Below are positions 6,778-15,040 of a DNA stretch of 40,920 nucleotides, piece after piece. Under the pieces are notes generated by a model. That model was not told where the DNA came from and made no database searches. It was given only the letters and a program-made list of their open reading frames with translations. How positions within the stretch are numbered: the first letter of the stretch is position 1; each line of letters starts with the position of its first letter. The position numbers and the translations under genes were made by a program. The stretch is from contig JAGRMG010000167.1 of NCBI GenBank assembly GCA_020441385.1, forward strand, positions 1 through 40,920. The letters are read 5' to 3'. This DNA is from Paracoccaceae bacterium. Its GTDB lineage: Bacteria; Pseudomonadota; Alphaproteobacteria; Rhodobacterales; Rhodobacteraceae.

Positions 6778-9141
6778 TCACGCCTGCATCGCCGCCCAGA
6801 CCCGCGAGGGCGACAGGGGCATGTCGATATGGGTGACCTTGCTGCCCCCCGATTGCAGCGCGTCGATCACCGCGTTCACCACCGCCGGCGGCGAACCGAT
6901 CGCGCCGGCCTCGCCACAGCCCTTCACCCCCAGCGGATTGTGGGTGCAGGGCGTGGAACTGGAATGATCGACCTTGTAGAACGGCACGTCACCGGCGCGC
7001 GGCATGGCGTAATCCATGTAGGACGCGCTCAGTAGCTGGCCGTCCTCGTCATAGGCGCACGCCTCGAGCAGCGCCTGCCCGATGCCCTGGCCGATACCGC
7101 CATGGACCTGACCGTCCACGATCATGGGATTGACCACGTTGCCGAAATCGTCGGCGGCGCAGAACCGCTCGATCGTGACCTGGCCGGTTTCGGGATCGAC
7201 CTCGACCTCGCAGGCATAGGCGCCTGCCGGATAGGTGAAGTTCGACGGGTCGTAGAAGGCGGTTTCCTCAAGCCCCGGCTCCAGTTCCTCCAGCGGATAG
7301 TTGTGCGGCACATAGGCGGCCAGGCAGACATCGCCCCAGGCGACCGACTTGTCGGTGCCCGCCACCGAAAACGCCCCGTCCTTCAGCTCGATATCGGCAT
7401 CGCTTGCCTCCATCAGATGCGCGGCGATCTTCTTGGCCTTGGCGATGATCTTCTCGGTCGCCCGCACCATGGCCGAGCCGCCGACAGCCAGGCTGCGCGA
7501 GCCGTAGGTGCCAAGGCCCATGGGCACCTTCGAGGTATCGCCATGCACGATCTCGACCATGCCCGCGTCGATGCCGATCATCTCGGCGATCACCTGGGGA
7601 AAGGTCGTCTCGTGGCCCTGACCGTGGCTGTGCGAACCGGTCATCACCACCAGCCCGCCGGTGGCGTTGACCCGCACCGTGGCGCTTTCGTAAAGCCCGG
7701 CGCGCGCGCCAAGCTGGCCCACCAGCGAGGAGGGCGCGATGCCGCAGGCCTCGATATAGCAGTTGATGCCAAGCCCGCGCAGCTTGCCCGCCTTTTCGCT
7801 GGCGGCCCGGCGTGCGGCGAAACCGCCGAAATCGGCGATCTTCTCCAGCGTGTCCATGGTGGCGTTGTAGTCGCCGGTGTCGTATTCCACCGCAACCGGC
7901 GTGGCATAGGGGAACTCGGTGATGAAGTTCTGCCGGCGCAGCGCGATGGGATCGACGCCCAGTTCGCGCGCCGCCTTGTCGATCACCCGTTCCAGCTGAT
8001 AGCTCGCCTCGGGCCGCCCGGCCCCGCGATAGGCATCCACCGGCACGGTGTTGGTGAACACCGCCTTGACGTTCACATAGATGTTGGGGGTCTTGTAGCA
8101 GCCCGCCATCAGCGTGCCGTGCAGATAGGTCGGCACCGAAGGCGCGAACGTGGACAGATATGCCCCCATGTTGGCCAGTGTTTCGGTGCGGATGGCGGTG
8201 AAATTGTTGTCGCCATCGAGCGCCAGTTCGATCCGGGTGACGTGATCGCGGCCATGCGCGTCGGACATGAACGCCTCGGACCGGGTCGCCGTCCACTTCA
8301 CGGGGCGGTTGATCGCCTTGGCCGCGAAGGTGCAGAACGCCTCTTCGGCATAGTGGAAGATCTTCGATCCGAACCCGCCGCCGACATCGGGCGAGACGAC
8401 GCGCAGCTTGTGTTCGGGAATGCCCAGCACGAACGCCCCCATCAGAAGCCGGATGACATGCGGGTTCTGGCTGGTGGTGTAAAGCGTCGATTCGCCGCTG
8501 GCGCGGTCGAAAGCGCCGATCGCGACGCGCGGTTCCATCGGATTGGCGATCAGCCGGTTGTTGACCAGATCCAGCGTCGTCACATGCGCCGCCGACCTGA
8601 TCGCCTGATCGACCGCATCCTTGTTGTCCTCGACGAACCCCCAGTCGTAGCAGAGGTTCGAGGTGAGGTCGTCATGCACCTTCGGCGCGCCGTCCTCGAG
8701 CGCGGCCTTCATGTCCACCACCGCCGGCAGATCCTCGATATCGAGCTTGATCGCCTCGGCGGCGTCGCGCGCCTGGGCCAGCGTCTCGGCCACCACGGCG
8801 GCGATGGGGTCGCCGACATGGCGCACCTTGCCATGCGCCAGCACCGGATGGCGGGGCTCCTGCATCGGGTTGCCGTGCCGGTCCGTCACCTGCCAGCCGC
8901 AGGGGATGCCGCCGACCGCTTCGAAATCGGCGCCGGTGAAGATGCGCACGACACCCGGCATCGCCTCGGCGGCGGCGGTGTCGATGCCGTTGATGCGGCC
9001 ATGCGCCACGTCCGAGCGCAGAAAATGCACATAGGCCTGGCCGGCCATGTTGATGTCGTCGGTATAGTTCCCGGTTCCGGTCAGGAACCGCACGTCCTCG
9101 CGCCGCTTGTCGCTGGCGCCGATGCCGCTGTCTTTGGGCAT
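6778..9141 (-). CDS. coxL: Molybdopterin-binding large subunit, form II CO-dehydrogenase type
   Basis: A 787-residue catalytic subunit of a molybdenum hydroxylase. It has the N-terminal domain start (RREDVRFLTGTGNYTDD), the molybdopterin contacts VVSPDVGGGFGSK, GSHSHGQGHETTFPQV and GYGSRS-like GTYGSRSLAVGG, and the C-terminal GVKGCGEAGAIGSPPAVVNAV with the catalytic glutamate. The active-site loop reads DAYRGAGRPE. Established knowledge: genuine aerobic CO dehydrogenases (form I) carry AYRCSFR at this point, while AYRGAGR marks form II proteins whose substrate is often unknown. It should therefore be annotated as a CODH-like hydroxylase rather than a proven CO oxidiser. The protein is cytoplasmic and acts with the two neighbouring subunits. 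Confidence 0.93.
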   Translation of the reverse strand: MPKDSGIGASDKRREDVRFLTGTGNYTDDINMAGQAYVHFLRSDVAHGRINGIDTAAAEAMPGVVRIFTGADFEAVGGIPCGWQVTDRHGNPMQEPRHPVLAHGKVRHVGDPIAAVVAETLAQARDAAEAIKLDIEDLPAVVDMKAALEDGAPKVHDDLTSNLCYDWGFVEDNKDAVDQAIRSAAHVTTLDLVNNRLIANPMEPRVAIGAFDRASGESTLYTTSQNPHVIRLLMGAFVLGIPEHKLRVVSPDVGGGFGSKIFHYAEEAFCTFAAKAINRPVKWTATRSEAFMSDAHGRDHVTRIELALDGDNNFTAIRTETLANMGAYLSTFAPSVPTYLHGTLMAGCYKTPNIYVNVKAVFTNTVPVDAYRGAGRPEASYQLERVIDKAARELGVDPIALRRQNFITEFPYATPVAVEYDTGDYNATMDTLEKIADFGGFAARRAASEKAGKLRGLGINCYIEACGIAPSSLVGQLGARAGLYESATVRVNATGGLVVMTGSHSHGQGHETTFPQVIAEMIGIDAGMVEIVHGDTSKVPMGLGTYGSRSLAVGGSAMVRATEKIIAKAKKIAAHLMEASDADIELKDGAFSVAGTDKSVAWGDVCLAAYVPHNYPLEELEPGLEETAFYDPSNFTYPAGAYACEVEVDPETGQVTIERFCAADDFGNVVNPMIVDGQVHGGIGQGIGQALLEACAYDEDGQLLSASYMDYAMPRAGDVPFYKVDHSSSTPCTHNPLGVKGCGEAGAIGSPPAVVNAVIDALQSGGSKVTHIDMPLSPSRVWAAMQA

Positions 9142-9196
9142 GTCTCAAATCCTCCCTGGGGTGCGCCGGGGCAAGCCCGGCCTGCGAATGCCGTGG

Positions 9197-9214
9197 GGCG
9201 GGGTTCGCCCCGCC
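9197..9214 (-). terminator. Intercistronic hairpin between 2Fe-2S and large subunit genes
   Basis: A perfect 7-bp stem (9197-9203 with 9208-9214) with a TTCG/CGAA tetraloop in the 86-bp gap. It lacks a T-run, so it is more likely an mRNA-stabilising or weak attenuating element than a full terminator. Confidence 0.35.
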
Positions 9215-9227
9215 ATCCGCCGCTTGC

Positions 9228-9713
<486 letters not shown>

Positions 9714-9849
9714 GAGATCCTCCCCATCATTCATTCATCGGGCCGAGTTTAATCACGCCTACCGGCGGTTGAGAACAGGTATTTTGGCTGTCCGCGGGTT
9801 TCCATCCGGCGGCGGGCCCGGCCGGGTGCCGATCCCCTTGCCGGCGGTC

Positions 9850-10863
9850 TCAGCCGCCGGACCGGCCGGCGCGCGGCTGCGGGCGGGTCGGGATTTCCTT
9901 CAGCAAGCCGCCGACGCCCATCGCGGCAATGTCGCCGGATGAAGGGGCGACGCCGCAGACCACCCGTTCAAGCACCCAGTCCACGCCGCTCAGCGCCGGG
10001 GATCTGGCGCTGCCCGGCAGGCCGATCACCGTGCGCCCCGCAAGATCGCCGAGAAACAGCAGGTTGCCCGGATCCACCGGCATGCCGAATCGCGCCACGC
10101 TGCCGCCCGCCCGGCGCAGCGCCTCGGGGGCGATATCGCCCGGATCGGACGTGGCCGACCCGGTCAGCACCAGAATCAGCGCCTCGGGCCGCGCCGCGAT
10201 GGCGGCGGCCAGCGGTTCGATCCGGTGTTCCACGGTCTGCCGCGCAGCCAGCCCGACGCCGAGCCGGTCAAGGCGGGCCTGCATCATGCGCCAGCCCTTG
10301 TCGCTGCCCGGCCCGGCCCGCGCACCGCCGACCAGCGTCTCGATCAGGGCGGCGTCGCGCAGCACCGGGCGCGCCAGCGACACCGCCCCGCCGGCCTCTG
10401 CAGCGGCGGCATTCACGCTGTCCCCGGGCACGCCATAGGCAATGATCTTGACCGTCGCGACCATGCCGCCCGGTTCCATCCGCTGCCAGCGCGCCACCGT
10501 GGCCAGCGTTATCATCGGATGTGCCCGGTTCACGGCATCGACCCGTCCGGCGTCGATCCGGGCCACGCCGGGGCCATCAGCGATCAGGTTGACGCGCCCG
10601 GTGAACGGTTCGGTCAGGCGCAGCCCGGCGCGGGCCGGGTCGGGCACCAGCGCCGCCGCCAGCCGCGCGGCGGCGGCGTTCTCGTGCAGATCGCCCGGCT
10701 CGAGCCGCGCCACGGTGATCCGCGTCCAGCCCGCCGCCTTCAGCGCCGCCAGTTCGCCCGCGCCCAGCGTCATTCCCTTGCGCAGCCGCCCGCCCGGCAG
10801 GGGCACGGAATGCGCCAGGATGTGACCTGCCGCCCGTTCGACCGGCACCGGGCCGAACTTCAT
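9850..10863 (-). CDS. Molybdopterin-binding (MoeA/MoCF-like) cofactor maturation protein
   Basis: A 337-residue protein with a C-terminal MoCF-type molybdopterin-binding fold, seen in LTGSATSDPGDI, the GG-rich helix start, MPVDPGNLLFLG and IGLPGSARSP. In many alphaproteobacteria this same module (ending near GVGGLLKEIPTRPQPR) is fused to a MocA/MobA-type nucleotidyltransferase that makes the cytosine dinucleotide form of the molybdenum cofactor. Here the protein stops right at the usual fusion joint and no transferase gene follows in the window. It overlaps the XdhC-like gene by 4 bp, so the two are co-translated. The inferred role is preparing or delivering cofactor to the adjacent hydroxylase. 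Confidence 0.78.
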   Translation of the reverse strand: MKFGPVPVERAAGHILAHSVPLPGGRLRKGMTLGAGELAALKAAGWTRITVARLEPGDLHENAAAARLAAALVPDPARAGLRLTEPFTGRVNLIADGPGVARIDAGRVDAVNRAHPMITLATVARWQRMEPGGMVATVKIIAYGVPGDSVNAAAAEAGGAVSLARPVLRDAALIETLVGGARAGPGSDKGWRMMQARLDRLGVGLAARQTVEHRIEPLAAAIAARPEALILVLTGSATSDPGDIAPEALRRAGGSVARFGMPVDPGNLLFLGDLAGRTVIGLPGSARSPALSGVDWVLERVVCGVAPSSGDIAAMGVGGLLKEIPTRPQPRAGRSGG

Positions 10864-11834
10864 CCCAGTCTCAGGACGGCAGTCATCTGCGCCAGGATCG
10901 AAACCGCGATCTCGGCCGGACCGGCGGCGCCGATGTCAAGCCCGATGGGCGCGTGCATGCGGCCGATCTCCGCCTTTGAAAAGCCGCGTTCGCTCAGCCG
11001 GGCCACCCGCTTGGCATGGGTGCGTGTCGAACCCAGCGCACCGATATAGAAACACTCCGCGCGCAGGCCCGCCTCCAGCGCCGGATCGTCCAGCTTGGGA
11101 TCGTGGGTCAGCAGCACCAGCGCCGTGCGCGCATCCAGCCCCAGTTGCGCCACCGCCTCGTCGGGCCAGTCGTGCAGGATGGTCTCGCCGGGGAATCGCG
11201 CCTCTGACGCGAACGCCTCGCGCGGGTCGATGATCGTCGGATCATAGCCCGCGATCCGCGCCATCGGCACCAGTGCCTGGGCGATATGCACCGCGCCGAC
11301 CACGATCAGGCGCAACGGAGGATTATGCACGGCGATGAAGGTTTCGCCATCTTCCCCGAACCCCGAACGGTCCTGGCGCAGACGCTCCGGATAGGCGCCG
11401 TGCAGCAGCCGCCGCGTGCCGTCGGACAGGTGCAGTTCATAGACCACCGGCTGGCGGGCGGCACGGGCGGCGACCAGTTCTTGCAGCAGATCCACGGGCA
11501 GTGCGGAGCCGACCGGTTCGATCAGTACCCGGATGGTGCCGCCGCAGGCCAGGCCGACGGCAAAGGCGTCCTCGTCGCTGACCCCGAATTCCAGCAGCCG
11601 GTGATCGCCGGCCTCGATCGCCTCGATCGCCTCGATCGCCTCGACGATCACCGCGCCCTCGACGCAACCGCCCGAAACCGAACCCTCGATCCGGCCATCT
11701 CCGCCGATCGCCAGTTGCGCCCCGACCCGGCGCGGGGCGCTGCCCCAGGTCTGAACGACGGTGGCCAGCGCCGCGCCGATGCCTTCGCGATACCAGGCCA
11801 GCGCGGTCTCGGGGCTGTTGTCGAAACGCTCCAT
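10860..11834 (-). CDS. XdhC/CoxI family molybdenum-enzyme maturation factor
   Basis: A 324-residue protein. The N-terminal XdhC domain shows VVQTWGSAPRRVGAQLAI and GSVSGGCVEG. The C-terminal Rossmann-like domain shows LIVVGAVHIAQAL, an aspartate-rich ATIIDPRE-type strand and FYIGALGSTRTH. Family members bind sulfurated molybdenum cofactor and insert it into xanthine dehydrogenase or CODH-type apoenzymes. The start MERFDNSPE (11834) follows GGGAGA. Residues 65-75 are a tandem Glu-Ala-Ile repeat encoded by a 9-bp DNA repeat. It heads the minus-strand cluster. Confidence 0.88.
   Translation of the reverse strand: MERFDNSPETALAWYREGIGAALATVVQTWGSAPRRVGAQLAIGGDGRIEGSVSGGCVEGAVIVEAIEAIEAIEAGDHRLLEFGVSDEDAFAVGLACGGTIRVLIEPVGSALPVDLLQELVAARAARQPVVYELHLSDGTRRLLHGAYPERLRQDRSGFGEDGETFIAVHNPPLRLIVVGAVHIAQALVPMARIAGYDPTIIDPREAFASEARFPGETILHDWPDEAVAQLGLDARTALVLLTHDPKLDDPALEAGLRAECFYIGALGSTRTHAKRVARLSERGFSKAEIGRMHAPIGLDIGAAGPAEIAVSILAQMTAVLRLG
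11611..11646. repeat. 9-bp tandem repeat within the xdhC-like gene
   Basis: Three exact copies of gcctcgatc (11611-11637) plus a partial copy encode Glu-Ala-Ile repeats. The unit length is a multiple of three, so copy-number change would keep the frame. Confidence 0.8.
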
Positions 11835-12330
11835 GTCGGTTCTCCCGTAGGGCGGTATTTCGCGCAGTATATTCACGCGGGCCCCGGTGTCTGCCCCCAA
11901 ATTGATACCTCTGAAATGCAAAGAGCGACCCGGGAGGAACACAATGTCCGGGCCGCTCTTGCCAGCCCGCGCCAGCGGACCGATACGAAGGGATTGGGAG
12001 GCCCCTCATGTCCGGGGCGGTACGTCTGCCGGGTCCGGGGTCGCCGGCCCGGACCTCGGGATTCCCGTCCGGACAAAGATGACTCTAGCACACAGGTTCA
12101 GCGGGTCCAGCCCCGGACCAAAGAAATTTCGGGCCTTTGCGGAAAGCCGCGGCAGATCGCGCCAACCCCTTGCTATCGGCGGATTTTCGCCAATTTCGGG
12201 CCTGCTGCGCGACAATCCGTCCCCGGGCGGCCGGCGAACTTGCCCAACGCGGGGGGGGCGGTTAAACACTCGGCCCAGGGTGCGGGTCCACTTTCCCGGG
12301 CCTCGTGAGGGATGGGACGAGGAAGGACGC
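11835..12330. other. 496-bp gene-free region with strong hairpins
   Basis: Between the divergent xdhC-like and M23 peptidase genes no recognisable protein is encoded. It contains a 40-nt imperfect hairpin (11921-11933 with 11948-11960, 12 of 13 bases paired), a 5-bp stem (12001-12005 with 12014-12018) and a perfect 8-bp stem (12032-12039 with 12048-12055). The peptidase frame is open through most of this stretch, and an ATG at 11944 follows GGGAGGA. The encoded residues are Arg/Gly/Pro-rich and look non-native, so a coding extension is not supported. It could hold a small RNA or a long structured 5' leader. No known RNA family was recognised. Confidence 0.5.
11866..11893 (-). promoter_or_regulatory. 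Candidate promoter of the xdhC-like gene
   Basis: On the minus strand, CAGACA (11888-11893), a 16-bp spacer and TATACT (11866-11871). The -10 matches five of six consensus bases. It lies 32 bp upstream of the start codon. Confidence 0.4.
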
Positions 12331-13668
12331 GTGCGGACACGCCTTGCGATAAAGACACACGCGCTGCTGGAGAAGCATTTCCCAGAGCGCAGGGTTTTCC
12401 TGAAATCCGACAGCGACACAAGGTTCATACGGCTCAGGCCGGCGACCCAGCTGGCCGCCTATGCCGGCGCCTCGCTGCTGGTCGCCTGGGCGATCGTGGC
12501 AACCGCGATCCTGCTGATGGACAGCATCGGTTCGGGCAATTTCCGCGAACAGGCCAAGCGCGACCAGCACACCTATCAGGATCGCCTGAACGCGCTTTCG
12601 ATCGAACGCGACGCCCGCGCCGAAGAGGCGCTGGCGGCACAGAACCGCTTCAACGCGGCGCTGGCGCAGATTTCGGTCATGCAATCGGAACTTCTGGCCT
12701 CTGAGAACCGGCGGCGCGAACTGGAAACCGGGATCGAGGTGATCCAGAGCACGCTGCGCGACACCATGCGCGAACGCGAGGCGGCGCGCACCGCCCTGGC
12801 CGCGTTGCGGGAACAGACCGATGAAACCGGCCCGGTTCTGGCGGCGGCGGCAACGGCGCCCGTTTCCATGGATCTGATGGCCGGCGCGCTGGAGCGCACC
12901 GCGCAGGAACGCGACCGCGTCGTGGCCGACGCCCGCGAGGCCCTGAAACAGCGCGACGATCTGGAATTCGAGATCAAGCTGATGCACGAGCAGAACGACC
13001 AGATCTTCCGCCAGCTCGAAGAGGCGATGACGATCTCGGTGGCACCGCTGGACAAGATGTTCCGCAGCGCCGGCATGCCGACCGACCAGATCCTCGACCA
13101 GGTGCGGCGCGGCTACAGCGGCCAGGGCGGCCCCCTGACGCCGCTGTCATTCTCGACCCGGGCCGAAGCCGAGCCCAGCGCCGACGAGTTGCGCGCCAAC
13201 CGGCTGCTGGGCCAGATGGACCAGTTGAACCTCTACCGCATCGCCGCCCAGCAGGCCCCCTTCGCGATCCCGATCCGCGCCGCGGTACGCCAGACCAGCA
13301 GTTTCGGCTATCGCCGCGATCCCAAGACCGGCGGGCGGCGGATGCACAACGGCCAGGATTTCGCCGGCAAGCACGGCACCGACATCTTCGCCACCGCCGA
13401 CGGCGTGGTGACGGAAGCCGGCTGGCATTCGGGTTTCGGCAAGCTGGTGGTCATCCGGCACGCCTTCGGCATCGAGACCTACTATGCCCATACCTCCAAC
13501 ATACGGGTGCGCAAGGGTCAAAGGGTCTCGCGCGGGGATCATATTGCTGATATGGGTAGCACCGGACGCTCCACCGGAACCCATCTGCATTATGAGGTCC
13601 GCGTGAACGACAAACCCGTTAACCCCATGACCTACATCAAGGCTGCAAGAAATGTTTTCCAAGAGTAA
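12331..13668 (+). CDS. M23 family (LytM-type) metallopeptidase, membrane anchored
   Basis: A 445-residue envelope protein. The short cytoplasmic N-terminus (VRTRLAIKTHALLEKHFPER) is followed by one transmembrane helix at about 44-65 (LAAYAGASLLVAWAIVATAI). A long coiled coil follows (about 75-240, rich in Arg/Glu/Ala), then a C-terminal M23 peptidase domain. The zinc ligands are in GRRMHNGQDF (H...D) and THLHYEVR (HxH), with the conserved YYAHTS. It should cleave peptidoglycan cross-links in the periplasm, or act as an activator, though the ligands look intact. GTG 12331 is chosen because the typical family N-terminus starts there with GGAAGGA just upstream. It overlaps the bactofilin gene by 17 bp. 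Confidence 0.9.
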   Translation: MRTRLAIKTHALLEKHFPERRVFLKSDSDTRFIRLRPATQLAAYAGASLLVAWAIVATAILLMDSIGSGNFREQAKRDQHTYQDRLNALSIERDARAEEALAAQNRFNAALAQISVMQSELLASENRRRELETGIEVIQSTLRDTMREREAARTALAALREQTDETGPVLAAAATAPVSMDLMAGALERTAQERDRVVADAREALKQRDDLEFEIKLMHEQNDQIFRQLEEAMTISVAPLDKMFRSAGMPTDQILDQVRRGYSGQGGPLTPLSFSTRAEAEPSADELRANRLLGQMDQLNLYRIAAQQAPFAIPIRAAVRQTSSFGYRRDPKTGGRRMHNGQDFAGKHGTDIFATADGVVTEAGWHSGFGKLVVIRHAFGIETYYAHTSNIRVRKGQRVSRGDHIADMGSTGRSTGTHLHYEVRVNDKPVNPMTYIKAARNVFQE

Positions 13669-14176
13669 GATCCACGAGTCCGGCAACAAGGCCCCGGAAC
13701 CCGCGAAAGCCTCGGCCCCGACCTCCGCGCCGGTCGCGCCCCCGGGCGATTACAAGCCCAGCGCGCCCAAGGCCAAGCCGCCGGCCTCGGTGCTCTCCAC
13801 CGATCTGCACATCACCGGCAACCTCAAGACCACGGGCGACATCCAGGTCGAAGGCACCGTCGAAGGCGACATCCGCGCGCACCTGCTGACCATCGGCGAA
13901 AGCGCCACCATCAAGGGCGAAGTGACCGCCGACGATGTCGTGATCAACGGCCGCGTCGTGGGCCGGGTCCGGGGGCTGAAGGTGCGGCTGACCGCCACCG
14001 CGCGGGTCGAGGGCGACATCATCCACAAGACCATCGCCATCGAAAGCGGTGCGCATTTCGAAGGCTCGGTGCAGCGTCAGGACGATCCGCTGAACCCCGG
14101 CCGTACCGCCAGCAAGCCCGCGCCCGGCGCGCCGGGCGCTGCCCAGCCGGCGCCCAAGGCCGACGCCAAGCCCTGA
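13652..14176 (+). CDS. bacA: Bactofilin (polymer-forming cytoskeletal protein)
   Basis: A 174-residue bactofilin. A proline/alanine-rich N-terminal tail (1-46) precedes the right-handed beta-helical core (about 47-140) with its repeating short strands (STDLHITGNLKTTGDIQVEG, IGESATIKGEV, VVINGRVVGRV). A proline/alanine tail closes the protein. Bactofilins polymerise without nucleotide and recruit cell-wall enzymes to sites of local growth. The start lies inside the end of the M23 gene, so the pair is translationally coupled. This M23/bactofilin pairing is a conserved alphaproteobacterial arrangement. Confidence 0.92.
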   Translation: MFSKSKIHESGNKAPEPAKASAPTSAPVAPPGDYKPSAPKAKPPASVLSTDLHITGNLKTTGDIQVEGTVEGDIRAHLLTIGESATIKGEVTADDVVINGRVVGRVRGLKVRLTATARVEGDIIHKTIAIESGAHFEGSVQRQDDPLNPGRTASKPAPGAPGAAQPAPKADAKP

Positions 14177-14200
14177 CAGCCCGGCCAGCCGATGCCGCAT

Positions 14201-14223
14201 CGGGCGCCGCGGGCGCCCGTTTT
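14201..14223 (+). terminator. Rho-independent terminator of the M23-bactofilin operon
   Basis: An 8-bp perfect stem (14201-14208 with 14212-14219), 3-nt loop, followed directly by TTTT, 24 bp after the bactofilin stop. It lies between convergent genes. Confidence 0.75.
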
Positions 14224-14236
14224 CGCTGCGCTCCGG

Positions 14237-15040
14237 CTATTGCGCCGTCCAGCCGCCATCGACCGGAATCGCCGTGCCGGTGATGTTGTGGGCCACCGGA
14301 TTGCACAGCCACAGCGCCAGCGCGCCGATCTCGGCGGGGTCCGAAAGGCGCGCGCTGGGCTGCTTTTCCTGCAACAGATCGGCAATGCCGGCGTCCCGGT
14401 CGCCGCCCAGTGCCGCGGCCCGCGCCGCGATCTGCGGTTCGATGATCGCGGTTTCGGTCCAGCCGGGGCAGATGCAATTGACCGTCACGCCGCCCAGCGC
14501 CCTGGTTCCTGCCCTGGCGTATTCCAGCGCCGCGACCCGCGACAGCCCCACCAGCCCGAATTTCGCCGCCACATAGGGGGCCTTGTCGCGGCTGGCCACC
14601 AGCCCGTGCACGCTGGCGATGTTGACGACTCGCCCATAGCCGCGTTCGGCCATCAGCGGCAACGCCGCCTGCATGGTATGAAACGCCGCCGACAGGTTGA
14701 TGCCCAGGACCGCATCCCATGTCTCGCGCGGCATTTCGGCCAGCGGCGCGGTATGCTGGATACCGGCATTGTTGACCAGAATGTCGGCCCCGCCCCAGGC
14801 CGCCACCGCCGCCATCAGTTCGCCGATGCGGTCGGGATTGCGCAGGTCGCCGGCGAAGAACTCGGCCTGGGGCGATCCGGCCTTGTGCAAGGCGTCGCAG
14901 ACCTCTTCGATCTGGGCATCGCCGGCGATCCCGTGCACCGCGATCCGCGCCCCGGCCCCGGCCAGCTTTCGCGCGATGGCCAGCCCGATACCCTGCACCG
15001 ATCCGGTGACGAGGGCGGTTTTTCCTGTCAGATCCGTCAT
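14237..15040 (-). CDS. bdhA: D-3-hydroxybutyrate dehydrogenase (short-chain dehydrogenase)
   Basis: A 267-residue NAD-dependent SDR interconverting 3-hydroxybutyrate and acetoacetate. It has the cofactor motif TGSVQGIG, NNAGIQH, catalytic Ser in NIASVHG, and the Y-x-x-x-K pair in YVAAKFG. The stretches NNAGIQHTAPLAEMP, VNCICPGWTET, LLQEKQPSARL and the terminal GGWTAQ are characteristic of the BdhA group, which supports the specific call over a generic SDR. It is cytoplasmic. Its ATG overlaps the stop of the acyl-CoA ligase gene (ATGA), so the two form an operon, consistent with polyhydroxybutyrate or ketone-body turnover. Confidence 0.82.
   Translation of the reverse strand: MTDLTGKTALVTGSVQGIGLAIARKLAGAGARIAVHGIAGDAQIEEVCDALHKAGSPQAEFFAGDLRNPDRIGELMAAVAAWGGADILVNNAGIQHTAPLAEMPRETWDAVLGINLSAAFHTMQAALPLMAERGYGRVVNIASVHGLVASRDKAPYVAAKFGLVGLSRVAALEYARAGTRALGGVTVNCICPGWTETAIIEPQIAARAAALGGDRDAGIADLLQEKQPSARLSDPAEIGALALWLCNPVAHNITGTAIPVDGGWTAQ

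Noticed and set aside
11611-11646. CRISPR-like repeat
   Set aside because: The units are 9 bp without spacers and lie inside a coding sequence.
12093-12120. tRNA-like 3' end (GGTTCA ... GGACCA)
   Set aside because: The T-loop does not fit the GTTCRA consensus and no cloverleaf could be assembled.
11887-12330. N-terminal extension of the M23 peptidase to ATG 11944 or beyond
   Set aside because: The frame is open, but the added residues are Gly/Arg/Pro-rich and unlike the family; the conserved N-terminus begins at GTG 12331.
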